Assembly: GCA_001642005.1 (NCBI GenBank)
Contig: LWCA01000295.1
Span: 1 to 33,236 of the forward strand
Direction: 5' to 3'
Length of the DNA: 33,236 nucleotides
Source: Intoshia linei
Lineage: Eukaryota > Orthonectida > Rhopaluridae
Part shown: one piece after another, positions 18,000 through 27,479 of the stretch
Layout of the letters: each line of letters opens with the position of its first letter
Numbering within the stretch: the stretch's first letter is position 1
Translations under genes and position numbers: made by a program
Notes under the pieces: model-generated
Databases searched by the model: none
What the model was told of the DNA's origin: nothing
The model's input: only the letters and a program-made list of their open reading frames with translations

Positions 18000-18600
18000 T
18001 ATCTAATGCTTTTAGACGTTCTTGGTCATAGTCGGTTAATGTGGGTGGAGATTTTATTTTGATATTATTGATGATATTTAATTCATATTCATTATATTGA
18101 GTGGGAATTTGAACGGGTAATTTTTCTCATAAAGTTCTGTTTAAGCGTTCGACTTTACCGATTTCTTCATGAACATACGGCATTGTACCACCTTTTTTTA
18201 TATTAAATCTATCACATAGTTCTTTAATAATTGCAATTTCGAATTGAGTACCCATATCCGTCTGTATCATTATTGGTAGTCCAAAGACATATCAAATTTT
18301 CAAATATCGATGATGCTATCGTAGTTACTTCAATGTCCCTTATAGGGATAGCTATTGAATAGGAGCTAAAATGATCAATCACACAAAGGATGTATTTAAA
18401 TCCATTAGTAGATTCGGGAAAAGGACCGATAATGTCAAGTTGCCATAAATCATTAAATTTTTTACTTTTAACTGGTTTTAAAGGTTTCCATTTATTGTGA
18501 TTTCTAGCTTTATTTAAACTAGTTTGTACACTTCTTCACAAATTCTGCTATGTCCTTTCTCATGTTTAATCAAAAATAAGATTTTTTTAGTAATTGAATC
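18000..18600 (-). pseudogene. gypsy integrase, broken (copy 1)
   Basis: Minus-strand pieces in different frames carry the integrase core: LWQLDIIGPFPES (first Asp, near 18450), YILCVIDHFSSYS, QTDMGTQFE (second Asp, near 18245) and GKVERLNRTL (Glu, near 18140). All three acidic catalytic codons survive but stops and frameshifts separate them. An open stretch continues to about 17920 (including LPVQIPTQYNEYEL) and may be the divergent integrase C-terminus. Not functional as it stands. Confidence 0.65.
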
Positions 18601-18659
18601 ATTTTGGTCATACCCGGGTGCGAAAGAGAGTTCTGGTAGAATCGAAAAATTTAATTTAC

Positions 18660-18780
18660 AATATTTTTATTGTCTGGTACAACTATGATCATTTTGTCAT
18701 TCCTTTTAATATATAACGCACCGTCAATAATTTTCATATAAGCATAATTTCCTAAATAAGGATTGGTCTTGTCTAATGGT
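18660..18780 (-). pseudogene. linker between RNase H and integrase, copy 1
   Basis: Minus-strand reading LDKTNPYLGNYAYMKIIDG then ALYIKRNDKMIIVVPD resembles the segment before the HHCC zinc finger of gypsy integrases, where an oligomeric I-DGLLY-R pattern is usual. The zinc finger itself is not intact. Confidence 0.45.
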
Positions 18781-18969
18781 TTATGTTGAATTAAAGGTTT
18801 CATTGCACCCGAACATGCTAGATCTTGTAGCTGTGCTTTTTTTACTTCAATGATTACTCATTAGTTTAATCTGAATGGCATTTAAAAGGTCTCGACAGTA
18901 GGTCGCCTGTGACATTCAATTTTCCCGGTCTATAAACCACGTTGAAATCAAATTCTTCAAGATATTCTA

Positions 18970-19236
18970 TCATCCGATATTGTGTATTGGATACGTTTTT
19001 TGACAATCTAATAGTTTAATTGATTTTTTTCTAGATAAGTAACATCGGAATTTTTGAACTGGCCATTTCATCGCAAATAGTTCCTTGTTAACGGTACTAT
19101 AGCGTTTTTGTGTATCATTAAAGTTTTTACTTGCATACTCGACGACTCGATCATCCTGTATTAGTGCAGCACCCATGGCATAATTTGATGCATATGTTTC
19201 CAGAGTCAATTTAGATATTTTGTCTACAATTTTCAT
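18970..19236 (-). pseudogene. gypsy RNase H fragment (copy 1)
   Basis: An 88-codon frame with LETYASNYAMGAALIQ, VVEYASKNFNDTQKRYS and VNKELFAMKWPVQKFRCYL, the RNase H block that follows RT in Ty3/gypsy pol. The usual first catalytic Asp (TDAS) reads as Tyr (TYAS), while the Glu in KELFA is kept. Upstream pol pieces lie in other frames. Confidence 0.7.
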
Positions 19237-19411
19237 TACTGGTTTAGAGGTGAGTAATTTCTTTAATTTTTCATTGCTTTATCGCATTCAAAAGTCAATT
19301 CGAATTTTTTCTTTTTGTGAGTTAATAATAATAAAAGCTCAGCAATCACAGAGAAATCTTTAATAAATCGCCTATGCACATTACATATACCAAGAAACTT
19401 CATACATGTTT

Positions 19412-19568
19412 CAATGTCTTCGGTGGATTAATATTAACGATAGCACTAACCTTATCGGGATCAGCTAATATTCCGTTTTGGTTCACTATAAATCCGAGTA
19501 TTTTTACTTCGCTACATCCTATTTGACATTTTTCAGGATTAAAAGTAATACCTGCCTCTTTTAGTTTG
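19412..19568 (-). pseudogene. gypsy RT thumb remnant (copy 1)
   Basis: Minus-strand frame reads KLKEAGITFNPEKCQIGCSE, VKILGFIVNQNGILADPDKV and SAIVNINPPKT, the segment that normally follows the YxDD palm of gypsy RT. It joins almost directly to the fingers fragment ending at 19573, so the palm with YxDD has been deleted. Confidence 0.65.
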
Positions 19569-19572
19569 ATTA

Positions 19573-20040
19573 TTATTTAGTTTTATGGCGATAATTTAAA
19601 TTTAATGGAATTTTCCAAATTCCAGAAGTCATATCCAACGTTGAAAATATTTTTTTTCGTGCCATCCTATCTAAACAATGTTTAAAACAAGGGTTTGGAT
19701 ATGTATCCTTCCTTGTAATAGAATTCAATTGTCTATAATCAAGAACAATTCTAGATTTTCCATTTTTCTTTGTTATAAAAAAGAAAGGAGACCTGTATGA
19801 GCTTTGACTGGCTTCAATTATATCGTTGTCTAACATTTCTTGAATTTTGTCGCGTGCCATATCTTTTTCGTGCATAGCCACTGGATAAATGGGACATTTA
19901 ATAGTTTTATTATTGTCTATCAATTCAATATTATGTAGGAATCCCTTTACATTGCCGGATATCGAGGTGCATAGTGATTTGTATTGATCTTTAATATCAA
20001 AAAATGCGTCAGCAGCGTTTTTAATGAAAAAAATACACAT
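19573..20040 (-). pseudogene. gypsy RT fingers fragment (copy 1)
   Basis: A 155-codon frame. The first half is a protease-RT linker (IKCPIYPVAMHEKDMARDKI). The second half is the RT fingers: MLDNDIIEASQSSYRSPFFF, KKNGKSRIVLDYRQLN and IFSTLDMTSGIWKIPL, which contains the first palm Asp (TLD). It stops at YRHKT, just before the part that would carry MPFGL...YxDD. No protease DTG motif remains upstream because the Merlin insertion begins 32 bases away. Confidence 0.75.
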
Positions 20041-20071
20041 GACTTCATTGAATTTTTATTCAGTTGAGTGA

Positions 20072-21223
20072 ACAAGGAAATTTTTATTCATAATTTCAAG
20101 CACAGTCATTTGAAAATTAAATTTAACTTTACGTAATTACTGTAAATGCATGTCAACATAATTAAATATTCATTATCATTATGGAGCATGATTTAAACGA
20201 CATTAATTACGATACTTTATATGAAATTGTAAGGGATACAGAGAGAACAATCAACTTTTGCAAAGAATTTCAGCTTATTAAATCAACACAAAGTTGTATA
20301 GACTGTAGGAATAATGAAATTTAACAAACAAAAAAAGTACTGATGGATACAGGTGGCGCTGTCGAAAACCATGCATACGAAAGGAAATGTCCATACGAAT
20401 AGGTACTTTTTTTGAGCAAAGCCATTTATCTATTCCAAAAATTCTGAAGTTCATTTATTATTGGGCGTTCAATGTTGCTTCACTTAAACTCCTAAATAGG
20501 AAGTTGAAGATGTCATCTATAACATGTGTTGATTGGAATAACTTTGAAAGATATTTTTATCTCAATGATTATATATTATGCAGAAAGAATTGGGGCCTGG
20601 CAGTGAGGTTCAAATGGAAGAAACTCAATTCTCCAAAAAAAAGTACAACCGTGGACAATTATACCCAGAACAGTGGGTTTTCGGTGGAGTCGAATCGCAG
20701 TCAAAAAAGTGTTTCATTGTTCCCGTACCAAACAAAACTGCGGCAGTTTTAATCAATACATCATTGTATTTTTATAATTATACTCATATTTTGTTTATTA
20801 GGGAATACATTGAACCTGGTTCCATTATTATGTCTGATGGCTGGAGATCCTATACGAAAATTCAATTATATGGCTTCGACCATGGCGTGGTAAACCACTC
20901 ACAAAATTTTGTGGACCCTGACAGGTTACCACACAAATAAGATTGAATCGTTATGGGCTTCATTAAAAAGACGAAACCAATTTACAAATTAATGTTGATA
21001 ATCTAATACTTAATATATAGTAGATATAAAAGATATATTTTAATTAAAACTTTTAATGATTAAGTAATGAAAATATATATTTTTATACCTGAAATTAACT
21101 AATAAATATTTTCTAAAAATTCTATTTGAAATAATTACGAAAATTTAAATTATACAAATTTACTTTAATATAAAATTTAATTTTCAAATGACTATGCTAG
21201 AATTTGTGAATAAAAAGTTCACA
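20072..21223 (+). mobile_element. Merlin (IS1595-like) DNA transposon nested in gypsy copy 1
   Basis: Flanked by a perfect 8-bp duplication, ttgagtga (20064-20071 and 21224-21231). Terminal inverted repeats reach about 60 bp: 20076-20130 against 21165-21220, including 21 identical bases (20104-20124 and 21173-21193). The interior encodes an ISXO2-like transposase. Merlin elements make 8-9 bp duplications, which fits. It inserted between pol and the 5' LTR of the retrotransposon, so it is the younger event. Confidence 0.85.
20181..20992 (+). pseudogene. Merlin/ISXO2-like transposase, broken
   Basis: DDE-type transposase of the IS1595/Merlin group. A start near 20181 (MEHDLNDINYDTLYEIV) is followed by stops. 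The catalytic part at 20578-20940 reads GPGSEVQMEETQFSKKKYNR, EQWVFGGVE, REYIEPGSIIMSDGWRSYTK and VVNHSQNFVDPD. The first acidic position (VQMDE in relatives) is Glu here, the second Asp is in SDGWRSY. The third, in IESLWASLKRR (20944-20976), lies one base out of frame, so the transposase is inactive as written. The N-terminal region contains IRIGTFFEQSHLSIPKIL, the block preceding the catalytic domain in this family. Confidence 0.8.
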
Positions 21224-21322
21224 TTGAGTGAGCTTAAACTAAACAAGACCCGAATTTTTTAGATATCCAATAAAACTTTTCTATTTGTCATTGAATTCCT
21301 CTTGAGTACATTTAACTTGGTG

Positions 21323-21445
21323 TGTAATTCTGTAAGAATATTTAGAGACATTTAAACAGTAAAACTTTTATTAAATTAAGTTAAATTTAAGGTTCAATTA
21401 AAGTAAAGTACAAGTGATATTTAAGATAGTGTCATAGATACTACA
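21323..21445 (-). repeat. 5' LTR of gypsy copy 1
   Basis: 123 bp partner of 17751-17861, same orientation. On the minus strand it starts tgtagtatc and ends aattaca. The two LTRs differ by a few indels and substitutions, so the insertion is not recent. Confidence 0.8.
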
Positions 21446-21644
21446 GGTTTATTTATATTCATTACTATACCTTTTTAATTTAGTGCGACCAGAAGTACGA
21501 CTTTTGGCACTGTTCCAAAGTTGTACTTTTCAAAACTAAATAAACTTATAAATTGAAATTTAACTTAAATGTTCATTTTTGGTATTGAAAAATTAATCAA
21601 AAATATATTTTTTTTCTAAGCAATAAAAGTACTACTTTTAGTAC

Positions 21645-22211
21645 GACTAAAAAAGTTGAAACAAGTTGATAGTCAAGCATTCAACCAACTCTGGCAAGTA
21701 AATGTTCTTGGATCTTTTCCTGAATCGCCTAACCGTAACAAATATATAATAGTGATGTGTGACCATTTTTCAGGGTGCGTCGAAGCTGAAGCTATATCAG
21801 ATATAACAGCTAACACACTGACGGATGCTCTGTTTAAAAATATAATTAGTCGATACGGGACCACCTAACAGAATAAATTTTGATAGTCCACAACAATTTG
21901 AGGGAAAAATTATGGCTAAATTGTGTAAAATGTATAAGATTCAGAAAACACATTCAACTCCTTATATGCATAATCAAAACGGATTAATTGAAAGAATGAA
22001 TAGGACTATTCGAGAAAAATTACGAATTTATTCACACACACCTCATTGGGATGAAAATTTGCCATGTATCTTAATGAGTTTACGTTCCACGGTGTTTTGT
22101 CGTATTGGAGTTACGCCAGCTCACGTAGTATTGGGATATGATATGTATAGAGGTGATATTGATCGTCGTACTGTATTGAAAAAACACATACAACAAAAAA
22201 ATTGCACATAA
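21645..22211 (+). pseudogene. gypsy integrase fragment (copy 2)
   Basis: Ty3/gypsy integrase core in two frames. Frame one (21656-21868) has LWQVNVLGSFPESPNRNKYI and CDHFSGCVEAEAISDI; the first catalytic Asp of LWQVD has become Asn. An extra base near 21858 shifts the frame; the continuing piece contains FDSPQQFEG, then (21912-22211) THSTPYMHNQNGLIERMNRT with the catalytic Glu in LIERMN, and GVTPAHVVLGYD. Nothing of RT or the zinc finger remains upstream; the sequence starts abruptly at the repeat arm. Clearly inactive. Confidence 0.75.
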
Positions 22212-22245
22212 CCTTAGAATTAAACAAAATTTTGATTCTCATGTA

Positions 22246-22613
22246 CAGTGATTCCCAACCTGTGTGTATTTATCCACGAGTGGGTCATTTGATATTTTTT
22301 ATGGGTAATCGCGAAATTTGTTCGAAAAAAAATAGGAATTTTTTTATTTTTTTGCGTCGCATGCATAGTAACGTATGAAATATAATTTTTCTCATTGAAT
22401 CCTGTAGTCAAAAACACAATTTTACCTTTATTTTACAATTTTGTAAAATTTGTTTTATAAAAAAGTTTAATTAAAGTTTACTATTCAAAAATGTACATGT
22501 ATATGGCTTATTCTAAAAACCTGACCATTCAAAATTCCGTTAAACAATATAGTGGGTAATATCAAAATAAGTACTATAATATGGGTAATGTAGTAAAAAG
22601 GTTGGAAACACTG
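22246..22613. mobile_element. hAT-like MITE (368 bp) with perfect duplication
   Basis: The flanking octamers ctcatgta (22238-22245 and 22614-22621) are identical. Termini cagtgattcccaacct (22246-22261) and aggttggaaacactg (22599-22613) are inverse apart from one gap and one mismatch. Both points fit hAT. It inserted into the 3' part of gypsy copy 2. No transposase inside. Confidence 0.82.
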
Positions 22614-22754
22614 CTCATGTACAAAAATCTTCTATTTATTTTACAAAAAATTTTTCTTCTATTTTTACTCGCAACAATAAACAGTCACCTATTTATCAAT
22701 TACGAAATACAGAACCTATTAAACGTCCTAAACGTTTTTAGGGCGTTGCTAATT

Positions 22755-22800
22755 TGGACAGGGAGGTGTAATAATCCATAGAATTATGTAAAGTTTAAAT
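22755..22800 (+). repeat. polypurine tract and 3' LTR start of gypsy copy 2
   Basis: ggacagggagg (22756-22766) followed by TGTAATAATCC matches the polypurine/LTR junction of copy 1 (ggcaagggagg then TGTAGTATC), so the plus-strand copy 2 ends here and its 3' LTR begins at about 22767. The far end of this LTR is not clear. Confidence 0.5.
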
Positions 22801-23600
22801 AAATGAAACTATAGTTCATATTGGTTGTATATACATTGTAAACTTAAAATTGAAATATTTTAAATATAAAACTTATATTACAATAATACTTTATATCTAA
22901 CATTACAATAAATATAAAAATAATTATAAGTTATTATTAATAACAAGGTGGTATTACTTTTAGTAATTCGTTGTTGTAGATTTAATTTAAATTTTAAAAA
23001 AAATGTTTTGAAAATGAGATGTGAGAATCAAATATTGCGTAGCAATGAAAAAAACCCGAAGGAATGAATTATAATAATATTTATATGAGATTAACGACAA
23101 TATTGATGATTTTCAAGCGCATCCTAAAATGTATGTTTTATTAAATTTTTGGGCTAATTATTTTTTTAAACAAAAAATTTTGAAATTGGGTTTTTTACAG
23201 TGAAGGACTCAAATTCTGAAACTGAACAATAGACAAAAACACGATCTGGGAAAAACTGTACTAGAAATTTGAATTTTTTAATCCTACAACAGTAATTTTT
23301 CAATAAATCGATACACACACAGACTATAATTTTTATATAAATAAAGGATATTTATTTATTATGTATAAAAAATTTTCATACAAAAAAAATATTCATGAAA
23401 AAATATTCAAAGCAGCTACAAAATTTATACTAAATTAAAATCAGTATAATTGATTGCTAATCATTTTAAAGTGTTTCCTTCACTTGGTGAAATATAATAT
23501 ATTCAGTGTTGGTGTACGATCATTATTATATTATATGTTTGTCGAGTTGGTATTTCTATGTAATAAATTAAAGCTTTGTGTAAATATTTATACATAAATA
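22801..23600. other. non-coding, probable LTR and dispersed repeat
   Basis: AT-rich sequence after the gypsy copy 2 polypurine tract. It includes dispersed repeat copy C at about 23165-23330. No gene seen. Confidence 0.4.
23165..23330 (+). repeat. dispersed repeat, copy C
   Basis: Ordered motifs shared with copies A and D: aaattgggttttttac, a gggaaaaactgta box, gaaatttgaattttttaatc, then cgatacacacacagac. More diverged than the A/D pair. Confidence 0.5.
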
Positions 23601-23610
23601 AGTTTATTTT

Positions 23611-23697
23611 ATGATGTCAAAATATAGAATCTTTGTTGTGCTATTACTAATCTATCAATGGAATGGATCTCGTGGTATTCATTTAATTATTACTTAA
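23611..23697 (+). CDS. possible signal-peptide exon, unassigned
   Basis: A 28-codon frame starting MMSKYRIFVVLLLIYQWNGS. The basic start followed by a hydrophobic run looks like a secretion signal, and a GT donor (gtggtattc) is available at about 23673. No matching downstream exon was found, and it lies inside the inverted-repeat unit, so it may be chance. Confidence 0.2.
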   Translation: MMSKYRIFVVLLLIYQWNGSRGIHLIIT

Positions 23698-23826
23698 TTC
23701 ATATTTTTATTAATTATAATTTGATAACCATATAACATAATATTAAAACCAATGATATATCAATATCGTACTAATCGAGATTCGAATATATACCATCCTA
23801 CACATAATGTTAAATTATGTAATGTT

Positions 23827-23945
23827 TAACTGGCAGAGTAGTTATAGTCATATAATTGTATTCTGTGTGATTGAGTTCAAATCCCGATTTGGTAATCTTT
23901 TTAATTGATATCAACTTATCTGAGTTATTCTCTGCCAACCGTTAC
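23827..23945 (+). repeat. tRNA-like (Pol III promoter) sequence, possible SINE head
   Basis: tggcagagtag (23831-23841) fits box A and gttcaaatcc (23875-23884) fits box B, about 33 bases apart. The flanks do not pair as a 7-bp acceptor stem, so it is not an intact tRNA. A partial inverse of the start (ttctctgccaaccgtta, 23927-23943) closes the segment. It could be a tRNA-derived SINE or a small foldback. Confidence 0.35.
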
Positions 23946-24124
23946 AAAAACAAAAATAAACGTTAATTTTCTAAATGTAACATAAGTTTCACGTTAACCT
24001 AGGCTGCCAATATTTTTGATTAGAAAAATGAATATTTCAGTTAAATTTCAATTTATAAGTTTATTTACTACATGGAAAGTACGACTTTGGAACAGTGCCA
24101 AAAGTCGTACTTCTGGTCGCACTA

Positions 24125-24759
24125 GTTAACAACAATGATGATATCAGTTGTTTTGACTATTTTCAAGTATCTTCTATCTATCTATCATTAAAGTCAGGCT
24201 CAAAAAGACAATAACAAATTTATATTTCAGTTATCATCAAATTTGAAGTTTTTGAAAATCATAAATCGCGTAATAATGATAGTACAAAACGGATAAATAA
24301 ATTTGTGCGATTGAACCCATGTTTCTGTATTTCACCTGATATCCAATCTATTCCAACTTTTTTTGAAATTGTAGGATGAATACTTACATTTTAATTTCAA
24401 AAACATTGTTAATAGTATAATAAAAGTAATTTTTGACTAGGAAAGATTTAATTTGAGAAATTAAAATTTTTTCTCTAGATTAACTCAAATAAAATCTATA
24501 AGAATATTTCTTATTTTAATATTAATAAATAATTACCAGAATCAAAATATAGTTACCAAATAAAAAAAGGAATACTAAATTTTACTTTTTTGATGAGCGC
24601 GTTAGTTTTTGACATTGAAATTTTTACATGAAAAATATATGTAATAAATCTATGTAAATGGAAAATTCTGTATTAGCTATAATAATAATGTATTCAGTAC
24701 CAATTTAATAAATTCTTAAAAATACCAATTATGTATCAATAATTAACGGAATAAGCACT
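24125..24759. other. non-coding spacer
   Basis: AT-rich sequence between the right arm of the inverted-repeat unit and gypsy copy 3. I see no coding sequence, LTR or inverted repeat in it. Confidence 0.4.
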
Positions 24760-25710
24760 TTATAAACATATTTCAGTCAATCTTACGATAATATTTTTAT
24801 ATATAGCTCTTGACACGAATTCAGCGGTTATATCTGTTAGTGACACGGATTCTGGCCAACCCGTATAATGATCCACCATGTTAATTATATATTGATATCT
24901 GTTAATTGAAATTGGCAATGGTCCCAATATATCGACCTGCCACAATTCACCAAAATGTGTAGTCACCACTGGTTTCATAGGCTTATTTTTACTGTGGTTA
25001 CGAATTTTCGACGTATTACAATTGTCGCATTTTACAATTTCTTTCTTGAGATTCTTGTACATATAAGGCCAGAAATATAAATATCGAATAAGATTGTAAA
25101 TTTTAGTTACGCCGGCGTGACAATATAAGTTAGATCGATGATAATGGTTGATAATATTTAATCTGTCTGACATGGCTATGACTGGAAGTAATTTGTTGGG
25201 TCTTGAATAATAGAGGAGTCCATTTTCAGCCTTTAATTTCTTTTCATATCTATAATATTGATTTGATTTAGGCAATTTCTTGTTCAGTGATAGTATTTTT
25301 ACGGCTTCAGTACAATCTGTATCTTTCGATTGGCCATGTTTCCAATTGAATACGTCAGCATTTTGTACAATAGCGTTAGTAAATTTAGAACGTGATAATA
25401 TATCGGCTGTGTCGTTTAAATGACCGGGCCTGTAGTTAATTGTAAAATCAAATTGTTCCAATCCTTCGATCCACCGAAATTGACGGTTTGTAAGGTTTTT
25501 AGATTGTTGAATGTGGACCATGGGGTTGTGATCGGTTATTACAGTGAAATGACGACGATAAAGATAGTATTTAAACTTTTCGATAACCCAAACGATTGCC
25601 AAAAGTTCTTTATCTACTATGCTGTATCGTGCCTGTGTTGTATTAAAAGTTTTACTTGAGTATGCTATGACCTGGTTGCGTTGCTATAAGGTTGCTCCCA
25701 CAGCGCGTTG
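24760..25710 (-). pseudogene. gypsy RNase H and integrase N-half (copy 3)
   Basis: The frame at 24760-25602 begins within RNase H. Extended upstream to about 25710, it reads VIAYSSKTFNTTQARYSIVD, the Glu in KELLAIVWVIEKF, the Asp in VITDHNPMVHIQ, and WIEGLEQFDFTINYRPG, the usual RNase H end. Integrase follows with a zinc finger of the HHCC type (HYHRSNLYCHAG ... CDNCNTSK) and LWQVDILGPLPISINRYQYI with the first core Asp. The protein then ends at KNIIVRL, so the second Asp and the Glu are missing. The first RNase H Asp block is also lost at the deletion joint. Confidence 0.75.
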
Positions 25711-25719
25711 ACATGTCGC

Positions 25720-26082
25720 AGGTGCGTTAACCAAACCAAATGGCATGCGCTTAAATTAATAAAGACCTTTACCGTAAGTGGTTGCAAATGCTGTTTTTGG
25801 TCTGTCTTTTATTGCTATTGGAATTGGCCAAAATCAACTACAGAGGTCTAGAGTAGTAAATATTTTTTTGTTAGACAGCTGTTCTAAGCATAATTTTAGA
25901 TTTGGAGTTCGATAAGAGTCTGGTTTAGTTACAGCGTTAAGGTTTCGGTAATCCACCACGAAACGATATTTATCCTTGCCTTTGGGTACCAAGAAAAATG
26001 GTGATCTGTATTGTGAAACGCTGGGTTCAATTATATCATTTTTGATCATTTCTTTGATCATCGAGGTAGCGATGTCGCGCAA
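25720..26082 (-). pseudogene. gypsy RT fragment (copy 3), YxDD core deleted
   Basis: Reads MIKNDIIEPSVSQYRSPFFL, KYRFVVDYRNLNAVTK and NKKIFTTLDL (first palm Asp). After a frame change at about 25834, remnants ATTYGKGLY, MPFGLVNAPATCQRAV follow. The next residues already belong to RNase H (GATL then QRNQVIAYSS), so the YxDD motif, thumb and connection domain are absent. The junction lies near 25695-25710. Confidence 0.75.
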
Positions 26083-26132
26083 GTTTATTGGTATTGGAAA
26101 TATTTGACATTTAATTAATTTCCTTTCATCAT

Positions 26133-26513
26133 TTAACTCGATTTTATGTTCGGTACCATTGAAAAAGGCCGGAACGGTAGAGAATTATATTGTAATCCCA
26201 TTATATTTGTTTCGGTATTCACTACATAAAATTTGAGAATTTTATTGTTAATAAGTAAAGTTGCAATTCCGTTGTGTTTTAATATGGAACCATTAGCGGT
26301 ATATAATTGTACAGTCGTTGGTTTGAGTTTATACGTATAGTTTAAACTTGCCAGTATGGCTGCTGTAATCAAATTGACGGTAGAGCCGATGTCTATAAGA
26401 AATTTTACAGTTTGTGATTTACATAAATGAATCACCGTGATCGTTCGAAAAATACAGCCTATCGAGCAGTTGATCAATCTAACAAAACTGTCTCTTTGGG
26501 TAGAATCTCGCAT
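26133..26513 (-). pseudogene. retroviral-type aspartic protease fragment (copy 3)
   Basis: A 126-codon frame. VKFLIDIGSTVNLITAAIL places the catalytic loop, with DIG where DTG/DSG is usual. Flap and hydrophobic core follow (YTANGSILKHNGIATLLINN, NIMGLQYN). It lies upstream of the RT fragment, as in gypsy pol. The Thr-to-Ile change would probably abolish activity. Confidence 0.65.
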
Positions 26514-26700
26514 CTTGTAAGAGTTTATTATTATTTTGTAAAACAGTCAATTATTCGAGTAGGTGTTTAATTATACTAATTATATTTAAATTGATCGCCA
26601 AAATATTTGGATTTACGACAAATCTAATTCAAAAGAGTATAGATCGAATGCGTTCTCCATTTTATCAATATTTGTCGCAAAAATGGTAGAATCATAGAAA

Positions 26701-27201
26701 GCGCCCAATAGCCATGGAAGGAAATTATCCTTATTTGGCTTTAGCTATCGATAGTACCTCATTGAAGGTATTCAGACCACATGGAATTGAAAGTAATGCT
26801 AAGAAAATGTACGATTCTAAAAATAAAATGAATGCCATTAAAAAGGAGGTTGCAATCATGACAACTCCTCCTCATTATGTTTTTTGTCTCAAAAAGGTTT
26901 TTTAGGAAGCGAGCATGATTTATCTGCTTTTAAACGTATTTATATAAATTACCTTGATTATCTTAAAAAATTACCACCTGAAGAAATATCATTGAATATA
27001 GATTCGAGATGGGGAGTTGTTTTGGATTCAGGGTATTTGGGTAATAGTTGTGAGACTCCCGGATTGAGAAAATTTGCAATGAATCGTCCTTCACTCGTAA
27101 AACTCGACGAAATACACTATCAGTCAGAATTAGCCTCAAAGCGTGAATGCGTGGAAAGATTTTTTGAGAGATTAAAAAAATCATTTTCTATTTTCTTTTA
27201 A
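26701..27201 (+). pseudogene. DDE transposase (DDE_Tnp_4-like), frameshifted
   Basis: Two overlapping frames make one transposase. Frame 26714-26905 has LALAIDSTSLKVF (first Asp) and AIKKEVAIMTTPPHYVF. Frame 26884-27201 has LGSEHDLSAFKRIY, GVVLDSGYLGN (second Asp) and the Glu in KRECVERFFERLKK. The spacing and the GS-HD and VERFFERLK signatures fit the PIF/Harbinger or related DDE_Tnp_4 endonucleases. The three acidic residues are all present, but a shift near 26895 splits the reading frame. A tail (DFDICVLLTNEIIQRSG, about 27236-27290) sits in another frame. Terminal inverted repeats were not identified. Confidence 0.7.
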
Positions 27202-27479
27202 ATTTACAGATAGTATCACAATCATTTCAATATAGATTTCGATATTTGTGTTCTTTTAACAAATGAGATTATACAAAGATCTGGTTTGTGTGAAAATGGC
27301 ACTCATTTTGAATTAAAATTAATAACAAGGAATAAACGTGAACAAGATGAAAAATTATTGAAATCAAAACAAGAATCAACTAATTATTCCAATAGAAAAA
27401 AAATGAGACCAAAGGATAGTGATTGTAGTTTTAGTACAAGTTGTACCTCATATTCCATTACATAAATGCTAATGATAAT

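Larger units (their letters stand above)
17751..21445 (-). mobile_element. Ty3/gypsy-type LTR retrotransposon, decayed, with nested Merlin
   Basis: Direct repeats 17751-17861 and 21323-21445 are LTRs (TG...CA when read on the minus strand). Directly inside the left copy, the minus strand reads ggcaagggagg (17862-17872), a polypurine tract before the 3' LTR. The pol remnants between run on the minus strand in the Ty3/gypsy order RT, RNase H, integrase. Gag is not recognisable and protease is missing. A Merlin element interrupts the 5' part. No target duplication or standard TGG primer-binding site was seen beside the LTRs, so the ends are eroded. Confidence 0.8.
21481..24124. mobile_element. 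2.6-kb unit bounded by long inverted repeats
   Basis: Arms 21481-21606 and 24010-24124 are inverse copies with a few gaps; the outer 40 bases are almost identical. Both ends read ta-gtgcgaccag, so a TA target duplication is possible. Each arm contains an 11-bp stem, agtacgacttt/aaagtcgtact (21494-21527 with one mismatch; 24078-24111 perfect), perhaps transposase sites. The interior holds a 5'-truncated gypsy integrase. Alternative: two opposed copies of a small MITE, since 21481-21650 also has an imperfect right end of its own (tttagtacgacta). Confidence 0.6.
24760..26513 (-). mobile_element. Ty3/gypsy relic (copy 3), protease to mid-integrase
   Basis: Minus-strand pol remnants in canonical order: protease (26133-26513), RT fingers (25834-26082), then RNase H fused after a deletion, then integrase cut off within its core. 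No LTR was recognised at either side. It is distinct from copy 1 at the protein level. Confidence 0.8.

Noticed and set aside
20387-20752. 121-codon frame overlapping the Merlin transposase
   Set aside because: Its first half is real transposase sequence (IRIGTFFEQSHLSIPKIL), but the second half is the wrong frame over the catalytic region; it is covered by the pseudogene entry.
23827-23905. Functional tRNA gene
   Set aside because: The boxes fit, but no acceptor stem pairs and the anticodon arm is not convincing.
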